A stretch of 64,000 nt of DNA from Lepidonotus clava (taxonomy: Eukaryota > Annelida > Polychaeta > Phyllodocida > Polynoidae), in assembly GCA_936440205.1 (NCBI GenBank), contig OW387146.1:25234458-25298457 (forward strand). Direction: 5' to 3'. A model generated the notes under the pieces. That model was not told the origin of the DNA. It saw only the letters and a program-made list of their open reading frames with translations, and did not search any database. A program made the position numbers and the translations under genes. Of this stretch, positions 21,291-35,024 are shown piece after piece. The stretch's first letter is position 1. The number at the start of each line of letters is the position of its first letter.

Positions 21291-24200
21291 ATAATGTAAT
21301 GGCTAAGGGTAGTAGAAGTTAGTATTGGACTATTTCTAACATTATACTAACCTCTGGAGATGGAATTAAAATGATTTGACCTATACTGAACTCTGCAGAA
21401 TAGAGTCCTTGTACATTAGCGTCGTATGATTAATTATCACGTTAGACACCGACCTATGTTAGGACTTTCTGTCCATAGGCTCAGTACTGAAAGATTCTTT
21501 CTTTTTGTTCCTTGTGTCCCTTATAAATTCAATTCCTATAGATATTCTGGATAGCTATAGGTAGCCTGGGCCGACATCTACAACATATAAGAAAATAAAC
21601 TATAATTGTGGGAGAGAGATCAGAAAATCAAATGTGTTTGGTGTATATCAGTTATCATCAGGTAAAGAAACAAAATGTCGACATCTGCTTTGCTACAATG
21701 ACATTATCAATTAATAGCACAACCACATCGGGGTTTTTCCAATCATGTATTGCCTGTAGTTCCTCTTTTATTCTGTAGGACTAGCAAAACTCACAGACGG
21801 AAGTACCATGCAGGCACCAGGACAGGCCCTCCCAAGGACCCCTTCGTCAGTGTGAAAGCTGAGAAGCTGACCCAAACTGTTTATTGGTGGGTTATCTCCC
21901 TGTTATAGTCTACTGTGGGGGTGGGTCAGGTATAGAGCTGACTGGAGGACCTCATGGCGTTGACTCCGTATTACCAGAAAAGCAGATTCAGCGACATTAT
22001 CAAAGGAAAAAGAATGGGACTAAAATTATTAATTTAATGTAGCAGAACCTAATGACTATGTATGTTTTATTACTGAAATAAAGAGCTCTGCTCAATTTAA
22101 AAAGTACTAATTTCTTTTCACAGATAATCAAAATAACTGCTAACTGTCCGACCTCAAACTCCTAAGAAAACCATGCTCCTTTTATCAGTAGATGTAGTAA
22201 TTTTCGTAAAATGAGGAACTAAAGCTGGACACAAATTTAGCAGCGCAAAATATCAAAGCTCACACCCTCTTGTCTTACTAAAGACTTGGTGCCACTCATC
22301 CGTGGTATAGTGTCTGAGTGGTTTGAAGATTCACTACTTAGTATTTTGAGGGTTTTGTTTACAATTGTTATAAAAACATTATTATAATGTTGGTTGGGGG
22401 CCGCCTAAGTAGACTGAAATGGCGGTGGTTTTGAGGTTAGGCCTAGGGTATCTAGTGTTATCTCTAATGCATATTATGTCATGCTAAAGGTGGATAAGGG
22501 GTCTAGATACTATATAACCCTTGCTACTATCATATTACCACATACACAGAAGAATTCCACATGCTTCAAATTCTACATTCTTGATATATTGTGGGTACAC
22601 ATACAGAATACTATATTAAAACTATTATCATTAATAAAGAATATTATAGACAGAACCTGATAACACAGTCTTACTGTTTTTTCCTTGCACCACAATTGAA
22701 AATGTCAATGCTTTTCATATCCAAGGTATGTTCTTAGTTAATCTATTTGCTTGAATAGATCATAATTGCATACTGATTTATAAATTTATGTATGATGCCC
22801 TCAACATAAAATTAGTAAAATAATCACATCCATGTATAAAAAAGACATTTCCTTCCCTTGTCTATAATGTTTTGGCTAGCTCTACCAATCTGCTCAGTTA
22901 CACTATGCCTCGGGTAACATGGAAAGGCTGTTATAGTTTTTGTTAGTCCACCATCCTTACAGCTCGCAAACATCAACCTCTCAGAAGAAAAGGTCTAGAC
23001 TTCAAGAATAATCTATATGAATTGGGCGGGTGGGGTATGTGAACACACAGTTATGGCTAAAGATTGGGATTCATACAAATGAAACTAAGGTCAGCTTTGA
23101 CTGAATATTGACAATTTAATGTAACTGGAATTAATCTATTATGTTAATTAAAATCCTTTGAGGCAATAGACGATAAAGTTTGCTAGGATCCATTGTTTTT
23201 AGCTCCTTGCCTGTCTCTAAAATTGAATTGGATGTGAGATACAATTTGGCTAAATAAGAAATATTATATAGATTTAGGCCTATATATGAATGGTAATGGT
23301 TTTCAACAGCTTTGCATCTTCTTGCCATGGTAACCAGAATGTTGGTGGAAGGTCAAACATGAACATTGTGCCATAGCTTAGGAATCGTTCGCATTGGAAA
23401 CAAACACTAGAGAATTGAAAAGAGAAACCTTTAAAAAGGTATACAAGATACATTGGGGGGAAATGAGCAAAGAGCTATCTTTATTAGCACAGCAATGAGA
23501 CCATTTCATCAAAGTTATGTTTCATGATATTGTCATTGTCTCTATGCTCAACTCTTTGTACTTTTGGGGTACCATTTATGATTTTTTTTATGGATTTAAG
23601 GCGCTTTTACTTGCATATTCAAGACAACATTTCATTGTTAGAAACCTTGGGACGTCTTTGGCATTACTTATATCATCAATGTCAATAAGCCTCAAAATCG
23701 CTGAGTAGGTTACTGTCATTGGACTTCACAGAAAATGAGGGATGGCCTCTGGGAGTTTTGAGGGGGCACTGCCAACTTTGATGTATTGGTTTTCAGCTGT
23801 GTTGATGAGAGAGGTGAGCAGCCAGCTGGGGGAGGTAGATGGGGTAGTTACCATTAGCATGATACCAACAATAATATAGCTACAGTAAGATGCCCAACTC
23901 TTGTATGCCCCTATGGGCATTGTGGGATCTTGTCATCGTCAATTGTGGCACCGAGTATGTGATTACATGCAGAAGTACATTATACATAATTAACTGGGGT
24001 TGTTTAATAAAGCAAATAATTCCACTGCCAATCTCCCAAGCGCAGAAAGCCGATTTAGAGTTTTGTAAACACCTGCAGGTTGATATCAACTATGGAATAT
24101 TTTGTCAATATAAACACAGGGCAACCTATAGGAAATGCATAAGGTTTTAGCATTTTATTTATCTGTAATACACCATTTTCAAACTAACTTAAGAAAATAG

Positions 24201-25769
24201 ATAAAAACATGAAGAAACCAAGAAATACTCAATCATAATAAATACAAATACTTCCATGATTAGCCTCATGAAAAAGCATATATACTTAGGTCCTGTGACC
24301 TGTCGACGTACACACGATGATGTCAACTGTCTGAGTGGCAGTACATCAACCTGGTATTTCTAGAAAAAAATGACTTCTTAGTAGTACAAATAGGATGGGG
24401 TGTACATGGTTAAGTACATGCGCGCCTCCCTCTTCGGAAGTGCCATACTACACTATGCGTTTTTGTGTACGTATTCGGGTAGGCTATTTCTTTTGATAGA
24501 AAAGACACAAAAAAACATAAGATACTTTCGCCAGGAGAAAGAAGTTGATGCCCTAAATATACCCCAGCCGCAAAAACTGTGCAAGGTATGATATAGAATT
24601 CTAGCGTTATTTTAATATTTCTAACAGAAGGTGAGCTCTCTCTCCCCCGCTTTCCAAACACACACACTTGCACACACACACACTGGTGTACATAGTCGCA
24701 GGGGGTCCGAGGGTAAAAACGTTTATACAATAAAACCACACATATCGGGAATTATTATACAGGGAAATAACCAGACAAAATCCTCTCAGTTTTGCGAGCG
24801 CATACATATATCAAAAAGATATAAAGAATGGATCTTAGATACAATAGTTTCATCCACGTATGCTTTGCCTACGTGCAGATCCCCTCTACTTTTTAAAGAT
24901 CCCCGACCTACCACAGATAGCTACTAAGAAGGTACAGTGTAGTTGAGGTCAGGGTGCTGTAGGGTTCAGACGTAACTGTCTGCTCTTCTACACCAACTGC
25001 CAGAAACAAGCTTCATGTTTCATCCCGGTTGCCATGGTTACCAGGCAGTATAACCTGAAGGTGTGGCTTAAGCACTAGGAGTAATCTCAGAGGTTGAAAA
25101 GAGTGAAGCAATTGGAATTTGTGCACCATAATTATTCAGGAATACCATTTTAGTTCTACTTTATCTGATTATCTACTTTTTCCTTTCTACTTTGATCAAC
25201 ACTGCAAGAAGGTTTGGCCACAATGACTTAACTAGTACTAGTATAGCCTTGATCTACCATACATTTTATGAAAAATTACATAGATGACGCTTTGACTTAT
25301 ATATTATGCTTTCTATAGAATTTATCCAAAGATGCTCATTTTTAAATAATACTGATGAACTGTTCTGTTGAACATGCTTTTGGGGCCTTGATACGTATTA
25401 AGGGGGCTGGGGGGTCTGAATATTTTAAGATGCGCCTACATACTTACTGAAACAGCCCTTTATGAGAAGAGGTCAATTTACTGATTATTAGGGAAGATTC
25501 TTTTGGACCATACATAACTATTGTGCTCTGAAACCGCTCCTACTAGAAATCCTTTTCCCTCATGGTACTAAGATATCATATATATAGCATAGAGGGATAA
25601 AAAGCTTGTTAAAAAGCTGGTGAGGGTTGGGGAGAGAGTTGTTGTCTTCTGCCTGCTGCTAGACCAACAGTTTTATGTGTGTTTACTCCTTTCACCTTTC
25701 TTCTATTATAAGTCAGAACATATGGGCTGACCGAGCTGCAATCTCAGGGCCGGTAACATGGAGAAAACC
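21291..25769. other. Gene-free stretch
   Basis: AT-rich sequence with a CA-type microsatellite at 24658-24682 and a one-mismatch X-box-like GTTGCCATGGTTAC at 25028. A fragment at 25390-25460 resembles the inner and right part of the 14305-14474 MITE. I see no supported exon. Confidence 0.5.
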
Positions 25770-26415
25770 AAAAGACTTGGCAGAGCTCTACAGACTATAA
25801 CATTTAGTAAGGAAAAAGAGTTGACCAAATTCTGCAGACTGTAAAATCTAGAATGAAAAAGACTTGGTAGAGTTCTACAGACTGTGAAATCTAGAAGCTT
25901 AATGTCAAAGACTTGGCACAGTTCTACAGACTACAACATTTTAGTAGAGAAAAATGTTTTTCTCTACATTCTGTAACATTTAGAAAGCTGAAGATTTTGC
26001 CAAGTTCTACAGTCTGTAATTAACACCTAGAAAGCTAATGATTTCGCCAAGTTCTACAGTCTGTCATTTGGAAAGCTGAGGATCCTGCCAAATTCTACAG
26101 TGTGCAACATCTAGAAAGCTGAAGGTTTGGCCAAACTCTACAGATGTAAAATCTAGAAAGCTGAAGATTTGGCCAAATTATACAAACTGTAATGTCTAGA
26201 AAGCTAAAGATTCTGCCAAATCATACAGACTATGACATCTGGAAAACTGAGGATTTGGCCCAATTCTACACTGGAACATTTAGAAAACTGAAGATTTGGC
26301 CAAATTTTTCACTGTAACATTTAGAAAGCCAAAGGGTTGGCAGAGTTCTATAGACTCTAATACTTAGTAAAGCAAAAGACTCTGCAAATTTCTATGGACT
26401 GTAACATCTAGAAAT
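25770..26415 (+). repeat. Minisatellite, about 48-52-bp unit, about 13 copies
   Basis: Units read roughly AAGACTTGGCAGAGTTCTAC, then AGACTGTAACATCTAGAAAG. Copies differ by 10-20%, so the array is old or homogenises weakly. Gene-free sequence follows to 27836. Confidence 0.88.
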
Positions 26416-27836
26416 GTTCTCTTAACTATGACCTTAGTACATAAAGGGATGAGGTTGTGTGTGGCAGAATAACGAAAAATGATATAAACATTATATATAT
26501 ATATAATCATAGAAGTAGTAACATGTAATAATCTTTGAATAAAACTGTGTCATTGTTTCTGATGATGTTTTATTTATGCACAAGTGCCTCCGGCACCTGA
26601 TTCCCAGTTAGAAAAATTAGAATATATTGATATGTGACATGGGGCATCCCCCATTAAGACCCTGCAGTCTGTCAAGCCAGACCCACTCTTTCTCATTATG
26701 TAGTCTAAGGAATTTGGATCAGGACAGACTATGGACTACAGACTGGAGTAGGGGTGACCTAGTGGATGGGTCCTGACCTAGTTCCTCACCTCGCTGCAGA
26801 TGGCCATATTTTTAAATTTAAGTTAATTCCATGTTTTCTCTATTGAAAAGGAATAAGAAATTCAAGGAAAATATATGCTGTAATATTATGATTTAATAAA
26901 ATTTGATTGTGTTGAAATAGATGAGAGGGGACATGCTCCAATTTCGGCTACCTCAAGCATCTGTCCATGGCAGGCAATTATGGTCAGTTTTTAGGGAATG
27001 CTTCCCTCTCACTAGACAGATGTTGGTCGTCAAGAAGGGTCTGAATTGGGGTGGTGTTGTGGTGGAGAGTGTTTGCACTGACACAGTTTCTTATATATAG
27101 GGAAATAAATTACTTGATTATGTTTAACGTTTTAGTTTGTAACAAATAACTTGTTTCTAATATCTAACATGATATAATCATTAAGTTACCATTGTGAACA
27201 AGAGGTGCTACCTTATCTCTAGAAATACATCTTTGTTATCTTTAGGCTTCCTTCTCACAAATTATTCTTTATTTTCATTTTACAAAATATACATTGTTAT
27301 ACAGATAAGTCATCCAGGGTTTCGAAAAAAAGCAGGTCTTCATGCTGACTTAGTACTTAAAACAGGTGAAAACACACGTTTTGGATGAGCAGAATCCTCA
27401 TTATATTCCCTTGGAACATCTCTTGTATATTTCTGAATTGTTAGAGAAAGGTTAGTCACTGTTCCAACCTAGCTTTGAACAAAAGTCCCGGCAAATTACT
27501 TCATGAAAGGCCAACGGATCAAGATATTCCCAGGCATGCCATCGACTCCTCTCAGGCGTAAATGATTTTCATGAACATAAGGACCCCATCCCTACTTTCC
27601 CAAGACCTTTGATACCAAACCTTTTGGGGATTTGGGGTTGAGTAGAAATATGTTTTTTTAAACCGTACCCACCAGAGCAATCTGCAGGCTGCCGATCGCG
27701 TTTTTTGAGTGGACACTCGTATATGGCATTGAAATGTAAACGTTTAAAATGAATTACCGCAAAAATAATTATTAGTAGACATTCTATCAATAATCGACCA
27801 ATTTATGCACTGATTCAGTGTAGTGAGGCTTTAGTC

Positions 27837-28139
27837 GGCTGCCATCCACTAGTCAACTTAACACAACACTCAGGGATTAGGGTCGGGTGACAGCGCCGGT
27901 CAAAGTTTATACAAGAATTACAAAAATACTTTCAAGACAAGAATATTGATGTTATTATTGGGTTTGGTTGAATATTTGTTGTCAATATTGGTTAGAAATC
28001 GGGGGCTGTGCCCCCAAACCCCCCTTTTTCTTTTCTTTTTCTATTTCTAAATTTTCTTATTAATTGCCCCATAAACAATGACCGACCTAAGACAAACAAG
28101 AGGGGATTATCTTCTATCAACAAGTTGACTACTGAGGTG
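27837..28139 (+). repeat. Interspersed repeat R1, copy 1
   Basis: About 300 bp starting near GGCTGCCATCCACTAGTCAAC and ending near TCAACAAGTTGACTACTG, with a purine/pyrimidine switch GGGGCTGTGCCCCCAAACC in the middle. Short terminal inverted repeat TAGTCAACTT/AAGTTGACTA. Other copies are 39330-39640 (minus) and 54820-55205. Non-coding, probably a MITE. Confidence 0.75.
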
Positions 28140-28243
28140 CACCCCTTTAGTCTGGTACTTGCGTAAGATCAAACCTGGCTAGCACTTTAGCTCGTTAATT
28201 TTTTTTATTGTGCTATATTTTGGATTATTGTCTTATACCTTTA

Positions 28244-28578
28244 CGGCTATATTCCCACCATGATGCGTTCATGGCACTTGCGTTTCAATGCAAGTTTCAG
28301 TTGCGTTTCAACGCAAGTTTCAGTTGCGTTTCAACGCAAGTTTACTTGCATCCAGATACCAACTTGTTGGTATCTTGACGTAAGTAAAAACGCGTGTAAA
28401 CTTGTGTTTCCTAATAATGCAAGTACAACACATCATGAACGCAAATACAACGCATCATGGAATATACCTTGCGTTGCACCTAAGTTGCGTTTATCACTTG
28501 CGTCATGGAATGTTTAACTTGCATTGCAAAGCAAGCTGACGATGCAAGTGACCAGAACGCATCGTGGAATACAGGCTT
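28244..28578. mobile_element. MITE with TA target site, ATGCGTTC subtermini
   Basis: Left end CGGCTATATTCCCACCATGATGCGTTC-like and right end GAACGCATCGTGGAATACAG are inverted repeats, flanked by TA (28242 and 28579). The interior has three tandem copies of TTGCGTTTCAACGCAAGTTT and the 20-bp palindrome GATACCAACTTGTTGGTATC (28355-28374). No coding capacity. Confidence 0.82.
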
Positions 28579-28599
28579 TAATTATTTGAGTAGTTTCAA

Positions 28600-31370
28600 A
28601 CTCTCCCATATTGAATACGAGAAGTTTTGTTTTAATCATGAAGTCATTCGGCAGATATAGAAATAAAAATATGAATTCACTCTACTTTAGTTTTCAATAA
28701 AGTGAAATGAAGAAGCGTATGTCCTGGTTAGATGCATGAAATGCGTACAGTCATGTTCAACATACTAGATAATTTGCCCATGCCCATGACCAATTTTTCA
28801 GTATCCATGTTGAAAAGAAATCAGCTCAGAATAGCTTGGTATTTTCCGAAAAACAAATGAAGAAGAAAATCAAGCAGTATTGGCTTATGATCATTCTTGG
28901 TCAAACAAGGAGTCTTACAACCTCTTACAGCCATGCTGATGCTACTTCTCTATATTGATATCAATTATTGTTGTATCAATAATATTATTATGATAACGAA
29001 CTATTATAGGGATACCATACCTATGGCTATTCAAGAGTCAGATAGTAAAGGGCAATTTCAGAGTAGATATTTAGCTTGGAAATCAATTGTACCTGTGGTA
29101 TGAAATATGTTCCCTGTTACATGGTTGACTTAAACTAGCTTATTGTATTTCTTGATTTGTTGTATGCAATCATTTTGATTACTCCTCAATATATTTAATT
29201 GTGTACACTGGTTCATATTGGACTTAACTTAGTCTAATATGATTAATTTCAATTTATCATATAATTGTCGACTGCCTACAAGGAAGAACATTTAAAAAAT
29301 GATTGTGGTTCAATAAACAAACAAACAAAAACAAAAAAACTATTGGGTTTACTTTTCGGATGAAAGATTAGTCTCCATTCTGCTAGGTTCCATGTGAGAT
29401 ATCCCAATAAAGCTGTTGCCGATCACAGACTTCCATCTCATTACAATCAGTAATCATCCTAAAACCTAGTTCCTAATTCAGGGACGACAGAGAACACTTA
29501 TGTGAAAGGTCAATGTTTATTAAGTCCAAATGCAATGATATGCGCCACTGAGCTTCCTTTGACCAATGTCAGTCTGAGAGATTGTCTGCTATACTCCTCA
29601 CAAACCAGCACTACTATTTCAAGTCACCTATCTATCTCTGCTCACACGCCCAAGTGTTATCCCAGCTCTCTAAGCCCACATGTATCGGAGCTACCTTAAG
29701 AGGTACTGTTTCACTCTAACAAGTACAGGTACCAACATGCGCATCTTATTTTCCTTGTTACGTGACATCATCCACTCACTCTCCAATCGCATCGCATATG
29801 TGCATAAGTCAGAGAGTGTATCTTAGTACGAGTCTAGTATCTAACAAACAACTAGCTAAGATAACTACTGCGTCAGCCGCGTCAGTACAATAATAATTTT
29901 ACTATTGTAAGCAACGAATTCACAGGTGTACAGTCACAAGTTCGCAATGCAAGTGCAAGGCATGTTACACTTTACAAACCTCAAGATATGATAAGATGTT
30001 ATATGACCCATCTCTATCAATTGCAAATGGCGGCTGAGGTCAGCAAGTTCATTTGGAACCTATAAGATGAGTTTTATATACCAACGTAATTCTTATCAAA
30101 GGTATGAGTTAATATTCTAGACAGGACAGGGAAAATACCAAACACTTTTCGTATCTCCTACAACTTACAATGTATGATTTTGCACTAGCTAGTTACTGAG
30201 ATAATAATGTTTTTACTGAAGTCAAACCTACTATCCATCAAGGAAACTGGGGACAGGTCCAAAGTCCCTCATAAAAACGGTTGTTGACATGTATGCAGCC
30301 AGATAGAGAGATGGTTTTTATTGCTGAAAGAGTGGGAAGAAAGATGTGGTACTGCAAGAAAATGGTGTATGTACTGCGAACTTTCATTACTCCTTTGGAT
30401 TGGAATGGTTTTGTAACAACTTGTGAAGAATAAAACCTCATCAGTTATTCAAAGATGCCATTGTTCCTACTTTTGTAGGATTTTCTACATTTTAGTAATT
30501 TTGGGATGCACAATCGGTTTTTCCTACATCACTTCAATATCTGTTTTAGAGTATTTTGGGGTTAGTTTCTAGTTATTCAAATACAAATTCAATATAAAAT
30601 CTCTGTTCCTTAAGGTTATTTCCCTCCCACTTGTTTCTAGAAAAGAAGTAGGACTTTTCCTACTTTTTAATCAATCGGGAGTGGGATCTCTGGTTAATAC
30701 AGAGAGAATCGTTGTTCCCCTATACCACAGTATGGCCTGAAGACATTACATAGTCATTGACTCTGCATAATCATTTTGCGTTTAATAAGTAAAATAAATA
30801 AGGACACTTGATCAACCAATGAAATGCTCTGAAGTAACACCTTTCATTTCAACCTTCTCATGAGCTGGCCCTCAATTTTACATTTTGTTCAGCACGGAAT
30901 TCTCATTCAAATGATAGAAAACGTTTAAAGTATACACCATCCTGGAAGTAACCCTTCACCTTTCGATCTTAAATTGAGGTTATAATCAGCTATATGCAGT
31001 GTCGGCCAAGGATACTAAAAGTTTGTACTATTTTCCGCTGAATGTCAGGTTTCCCAAAGCACTGTTCCCTAATATTGGAATATGGAATATACCCACAAAC
31101 AATGGTCATCTTTGGTGTCACAAAAATCATGAGCCAAAGATCACAAGTATCCTTCCAATAGTTACCAATGTGTTGCTAACTGATTTTTTTTTATCATAAA
31201 TGAGCATCCTTGTAATGTTTGGCCCCCCAACAGAGGCATTCTTTGGTTATCTTGGCTGTTTCCTGCTGGAATACAGACTTCAATCAGACCTTTCCCCCGA
31301 TTTATCTGCCTTTTACCCCTACACTACACCTGTTTACCTTGGCATCTCAGGTTGTTTTCAGGTTTTTGCG
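28600..31370. other. Gene-free stretch
   Basis: AT-rich. At 29312-29338 an AATAAAC followed by an A-rich AAAC tail may mark the 3' end of a worn plus-strand retroposon. No confident exon. Confidence 0.45.
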
Positions 31371-31376
31371 ACGGAC

Positions 31377-31416
31377 CCCCCCCCCCCCCCCCCCAAAAAA
31401 AAAAAAAAAAAAAAAA
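31377..31416. repeat. Poly-C followed by poly-A
   Basis: About 18 C then 22 A without interruption. Such junctions are hard to sequence, so the lengths are unreliable. Confidence 0.8.
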
Positions 31417-31426
31417 GTCGAGGGGA

Positions 31427-31481
31427 CCAATGGCTGAGACACCGTAAAGCCGGAAGTGACGTCAGAGGTTACCATGACAAC
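31427..31481 (-). promoter_or_regulatory. X-box / CRE / ETS / CCAAT promoter-like module
   Basis: Read on the minus strand: GTTGTCATGGTAAC (31481-31468, one mismatch to the RFX X-box), 3 bp, TGACGTCA (31464-31457, perfect CRE) overlapping CACTTCCGG (reverse of ETS CCGGAAGTG), 25 bp, ATTGG (31431-31427, CCAAT reversed). Order and spacing recall the X1-X2-Y layout bound by RFX, CREB and NF-Y. No gene start is identified on either side. Confidence 0.45.
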
Positions 31482-32082
31482 GAGATTACAGAAAAGACTA
31501 AGTGGGTTGGATGTGTTATGCAATTGTTTGAGGATTATATAGTTTGATGTGAAATCAGATGGTTCTCAGCCTCTAAACATTAGATGTTGAAACTTGGGGA
31601 AAAGGTGACTATTGTGCCATCCTTAATTTTAGATATTTAGTATGAATATTCAGGTCAACTGCTTCTAAAAGATATATTTTCTTGTGTTTTCTTGTGTTTT
31701 TCTGTAACCTTTTAAGAAATCTTATATGAAGATCTTCCTTGGTATAATTTATACATGGAGAAAGGTAATGTGAAATGTATGAGTGAAATGTTAATTACTG
31801 TTTTACACAGTTCAATACTCATTAATAATTATTATTTGTACAATAATGGAAGTGTATAATGAACAATGTTATGCACGTTGGGTTGCATAACTTAGCGGAT
31901 GCCTAACGGATCTGTAGTGGAGACCAAGTGTTGCAAAGATACAGGCGTATACAAGTGTTGCAAAGATACAGGTGTTGCAAACTCTATTAGAAAATTTCCA
32001 CTAGCATTGAAATTTAGGAGATTTTATATATCCACTAAGACCATAGAAAACATAAAATACATTATTTAATGGAATCATTAAT

Positions 32083-33585
32083 TAACGGATTTTCAAATAA
32101 TGGAATTTACAGCTTTGAATAAATCATTTGATTATGCCATATTAACCGAGACAATACAAACAGTTCTAACAGAATGTCAGGGACGGATACAGGATTTCGA
32201 ACAGGGGAAGGTCCACATATAGGGTAAGTACTTAAACGATGTGCATTCACGCGCGCACCCGCAACGTTTTTTTTTCCCTTTGGCAAGTTCGAGCCCCCCC
32301 CCCCCCCTTTATTTTTTGGTGGGGGAAGGGGGGGTCAGGACCTCCTGGACCCCCCCCCCCCCTGGATCCGCCCCTGAATGTTATAACCTCCCGCCAGGTG
32401 GTACATTGTAGTCAGTCTTACACTCACTGAAGGTGTAAATCGAACTTCCCATTAACCAGAGTCTACCTGTTTACCGGGGTGTTTTATTTGAGATAATAAC
32501 GGATTTTCAAATAATGGAGTATACAACTTTGAGTAAACCCGTTCGTTATGCCATATTAATGGAGATGTATAACAAACAGTTCTAACGGAACGTTATGCGC
32601 CTCCCCCCTGGTGGTACATTGTATAGTCAGTCTGGAGATAAGCAACTCGCTGAAGGCGTAAATCCAACGTCCAACTAACCGGAGTCTACCTGTTTACCAG
32701 GCTGTTTTATTTTAGATAATAACAGATTTTCAAATAATGGAGTATACAACTTTGAATAAATCCGTGCATTATGCCATATTAACGGAGATGCATAATAAAC
32801 AGTGCTAACGTAATGTTATGCAGCTCCCCCCAAGTGGTACATTGTAGTCAGTCTGTAGATAAGCGACTCGCTGAAGGCGTAAATCCAACATCCCACTAAC
32901 CAGAGTCTACCTGTTTACCAGGCTGTTTTATTTTAGATAATAACGGATTTTCAAATAATGGAGTATACAACTTTGAGTAAATCCGTTTGTTATGCCATAT
33001 TAACAGAGATGTATAACACACAGTTCTAACGGAATGTTATGCCTCCCCCCAGGTGGTACATTGTAGTCGGTCTGGAGATTCGCTGAAGGCGTAAATCCAA
33101 CATCCCACTAACCAGAGTCTACCTGTTTACCAGGCTGTTTTATTTTAGATAATAACGGATTTTCAAATAATGGAGTATACAACTTTGAGTAAATCCGTTT
33201 GTTATGCCATATTAACAGAGATGTATAACACACAGTTCTAACGGAATGTTATGCCTCCCCCCAGGTGGTACATTGTAGTCGGTCTGGAGATTCGCTGAAG
33301 GCGTAAATCCAACGTCCCACTGACCAGAGTCTACCTGTTTACCAGGCTGTTTTATTTTAGTTAATAACAGATTTTCAAATAATGGAGTATATAACTTTGA
33401 ATAAATCCGTTCATTATTCCATATTAACGATGATGTATAACAAACAGTTCTAACTGAATGTTAAGCAGCTCCCCCCAGGTGGTACATTGTAGTCAGTCTG
33501 GAGATAAGCGACTCGCTGAAGGCGTAAATCCAGCGTCCCACTAACCAGAGTCTACCTGTTTACTGGGCTGTTTTATTTTAGATCA
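32083..33585 (+). repeat. Tandem repeat, about 210-223-bp unit, six copies
   Basis: Unit starts (AACGGATTTTCAAATAATGG or a variant) lie near 32083, 32498, 32721, 32942, 33154 and 33365. Each unit includes GGTGGTACATTGTAGTCAGT, GCTGAAGGCGTAAATCCAAC and CTACCTGTTTACCAGGCTGT. The first unit is interrupted by the element at 32178-32376. The middle units are nearly identical, so the array has homogenised recently. Confidence 0.92.
32178..32376. mobile_element. MITE with CAGGG(A/G)CGGAT(A/C)CAG termini
   Basis: Ends CAGGGACGGATACAGG and CCTGGATCCGCCCCTG are inverted repeats. AATGT occurs on both sides (32173-32177 and 32377-32381), an apparent 5-bp target duplication confirmed by uninterrupted units of the host array (GAATGTTATG). 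The interior has opposing C and G runs. Related copies are at 37302-37470, 38890-39062 and 18326-18397. Confidence 0.85.
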
Positions 33586-33736
33586 TCTATTTATTTACAC
33601 CAGCGACCTCTACATACCTTACCCCCTACCCCATCCAACAATTCACCCTTCAGCCCCTTCAGACACTGCTGAGGTGTTCATTCTGTAATAACAATGGATC
33701 ATTGCGTCATACAAATGTCATAAATCTACGTACCAA

Positions 33737-33880
33737 TAGGCCTTTAGTTAAGTACGTGTGCATATTGCAAAAATGTCAGACCCCCTTAGCCCAAAGTGCG
33801 CATTGGATATGAAAAGAACTATACATACATTTCCAAATTTTGATGCTTCAGATGCATAGGTATTTAATGGAAGGCTCCGA
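33737..33880. mobile_element. MITE remnant related to 14305-14474
   Basis: Starts TAGGCCTTTAGTTAAGTACG and ends TATTTAATGGAAGGCTCCG as inverted ends around GCAAAAATGTCAGACCCCCT, which is also shared with the 14.3-kb copy. Confidence 0.65.
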
Positions 33881-35024
33881 TCCAGATGTTATTGTTTCTT
33901 TGAACAAACTCCGGTAGTTCTTATTGGCATTTCTTTTTATTCGGTGAGACAATTTGGCCAGGGACTTGATGTTTGTAAGTTGTGGACCACCTCTGGAATG
34001 ATTATGGTGCATGAAACAATCCATGGCCAAGGAATGACATCGAACTGCAGCTGGGAACATACATGGAAACCTTTGGATTAGTAGACCTTTGGATTTCAAA
34101 TGATGTGAAAAGGGTTATCTATTCGTCCCTAAAATTAATGACATATCACAGATTGATAGATCATGCTTCAGGGTTAGCACTTTTTATGTTCGCATACTAT
34201 CACAAATTTTTCACACACACCCTCTTCCCTCCCCCATGTTTACAATATGTATGAGAAAAAACAAACCCTCTTATATGTATAATGAATTGAACTTTTATAA
34301 ATTTATATTATTATTATTATCAATTTATATTCTTGAAGCATGTGGAAATGCAAATATTTGAAAATTGTAAGGCCGCTTTTTAATCTACTTATTTCTAGAA
34401 ATATCTAAAGGATTTGGTTCCCTCTGAACTGATTTCCATCTTCCTGTAGCTGATGTGTGTGTTTCTTTTTTGGTTAGGGATAGATAAGGGGTTTGGCGAC
34501 AGTGAGCTACATCTAGGTACCTTCAATAGATAAAAATAGAATTAAACTATGAATGGATTGTTATAAAGGTACCTTCCCGAATGGAGAAATGGGAATTTTT
34601 CAAGTTACACCCTAAAATATTGTAGAAATGCGAACATTTAAAATAAATGAGTACATTCCTGTATAGATAAATGTATATATTAATGGAATTGCAAGGTTGC
34701 AAAAAGATTTTGTTTCTGAAAAATTATCCGCCCAATCCTGTTTACTCTGTACTTCTGCCATCCCAACCTTCCCTGCTGAGTGTATTTTTTTGTGGGTGTG
34801 TACTTACCTCCAGGGGGCTGTAGGGGGTACATCAGGAACCCAGAGGGGGGGTCTACACAGTGACAAACGTCCACCTACAGCTCTTTGCACCAAATAACAC
34901 TCTTCATGCTCTCATTTAGTATGTTAAACGTCATTATTCTCCTTTTACTAAAGGACCTTGTCAGACATGCAGTGACGTTATGCTGACGTTCTGAGATGTA
35001 ATAATAATAACGTTCTGTGACTTA

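Noticed and set aside
31200-31547. 115-codon frame with PPPPKKKKKK
   Set aside because: It crosses the poly-C/poly-A junction and the promoter-like motifs. The homopolymer alone keeps it open.
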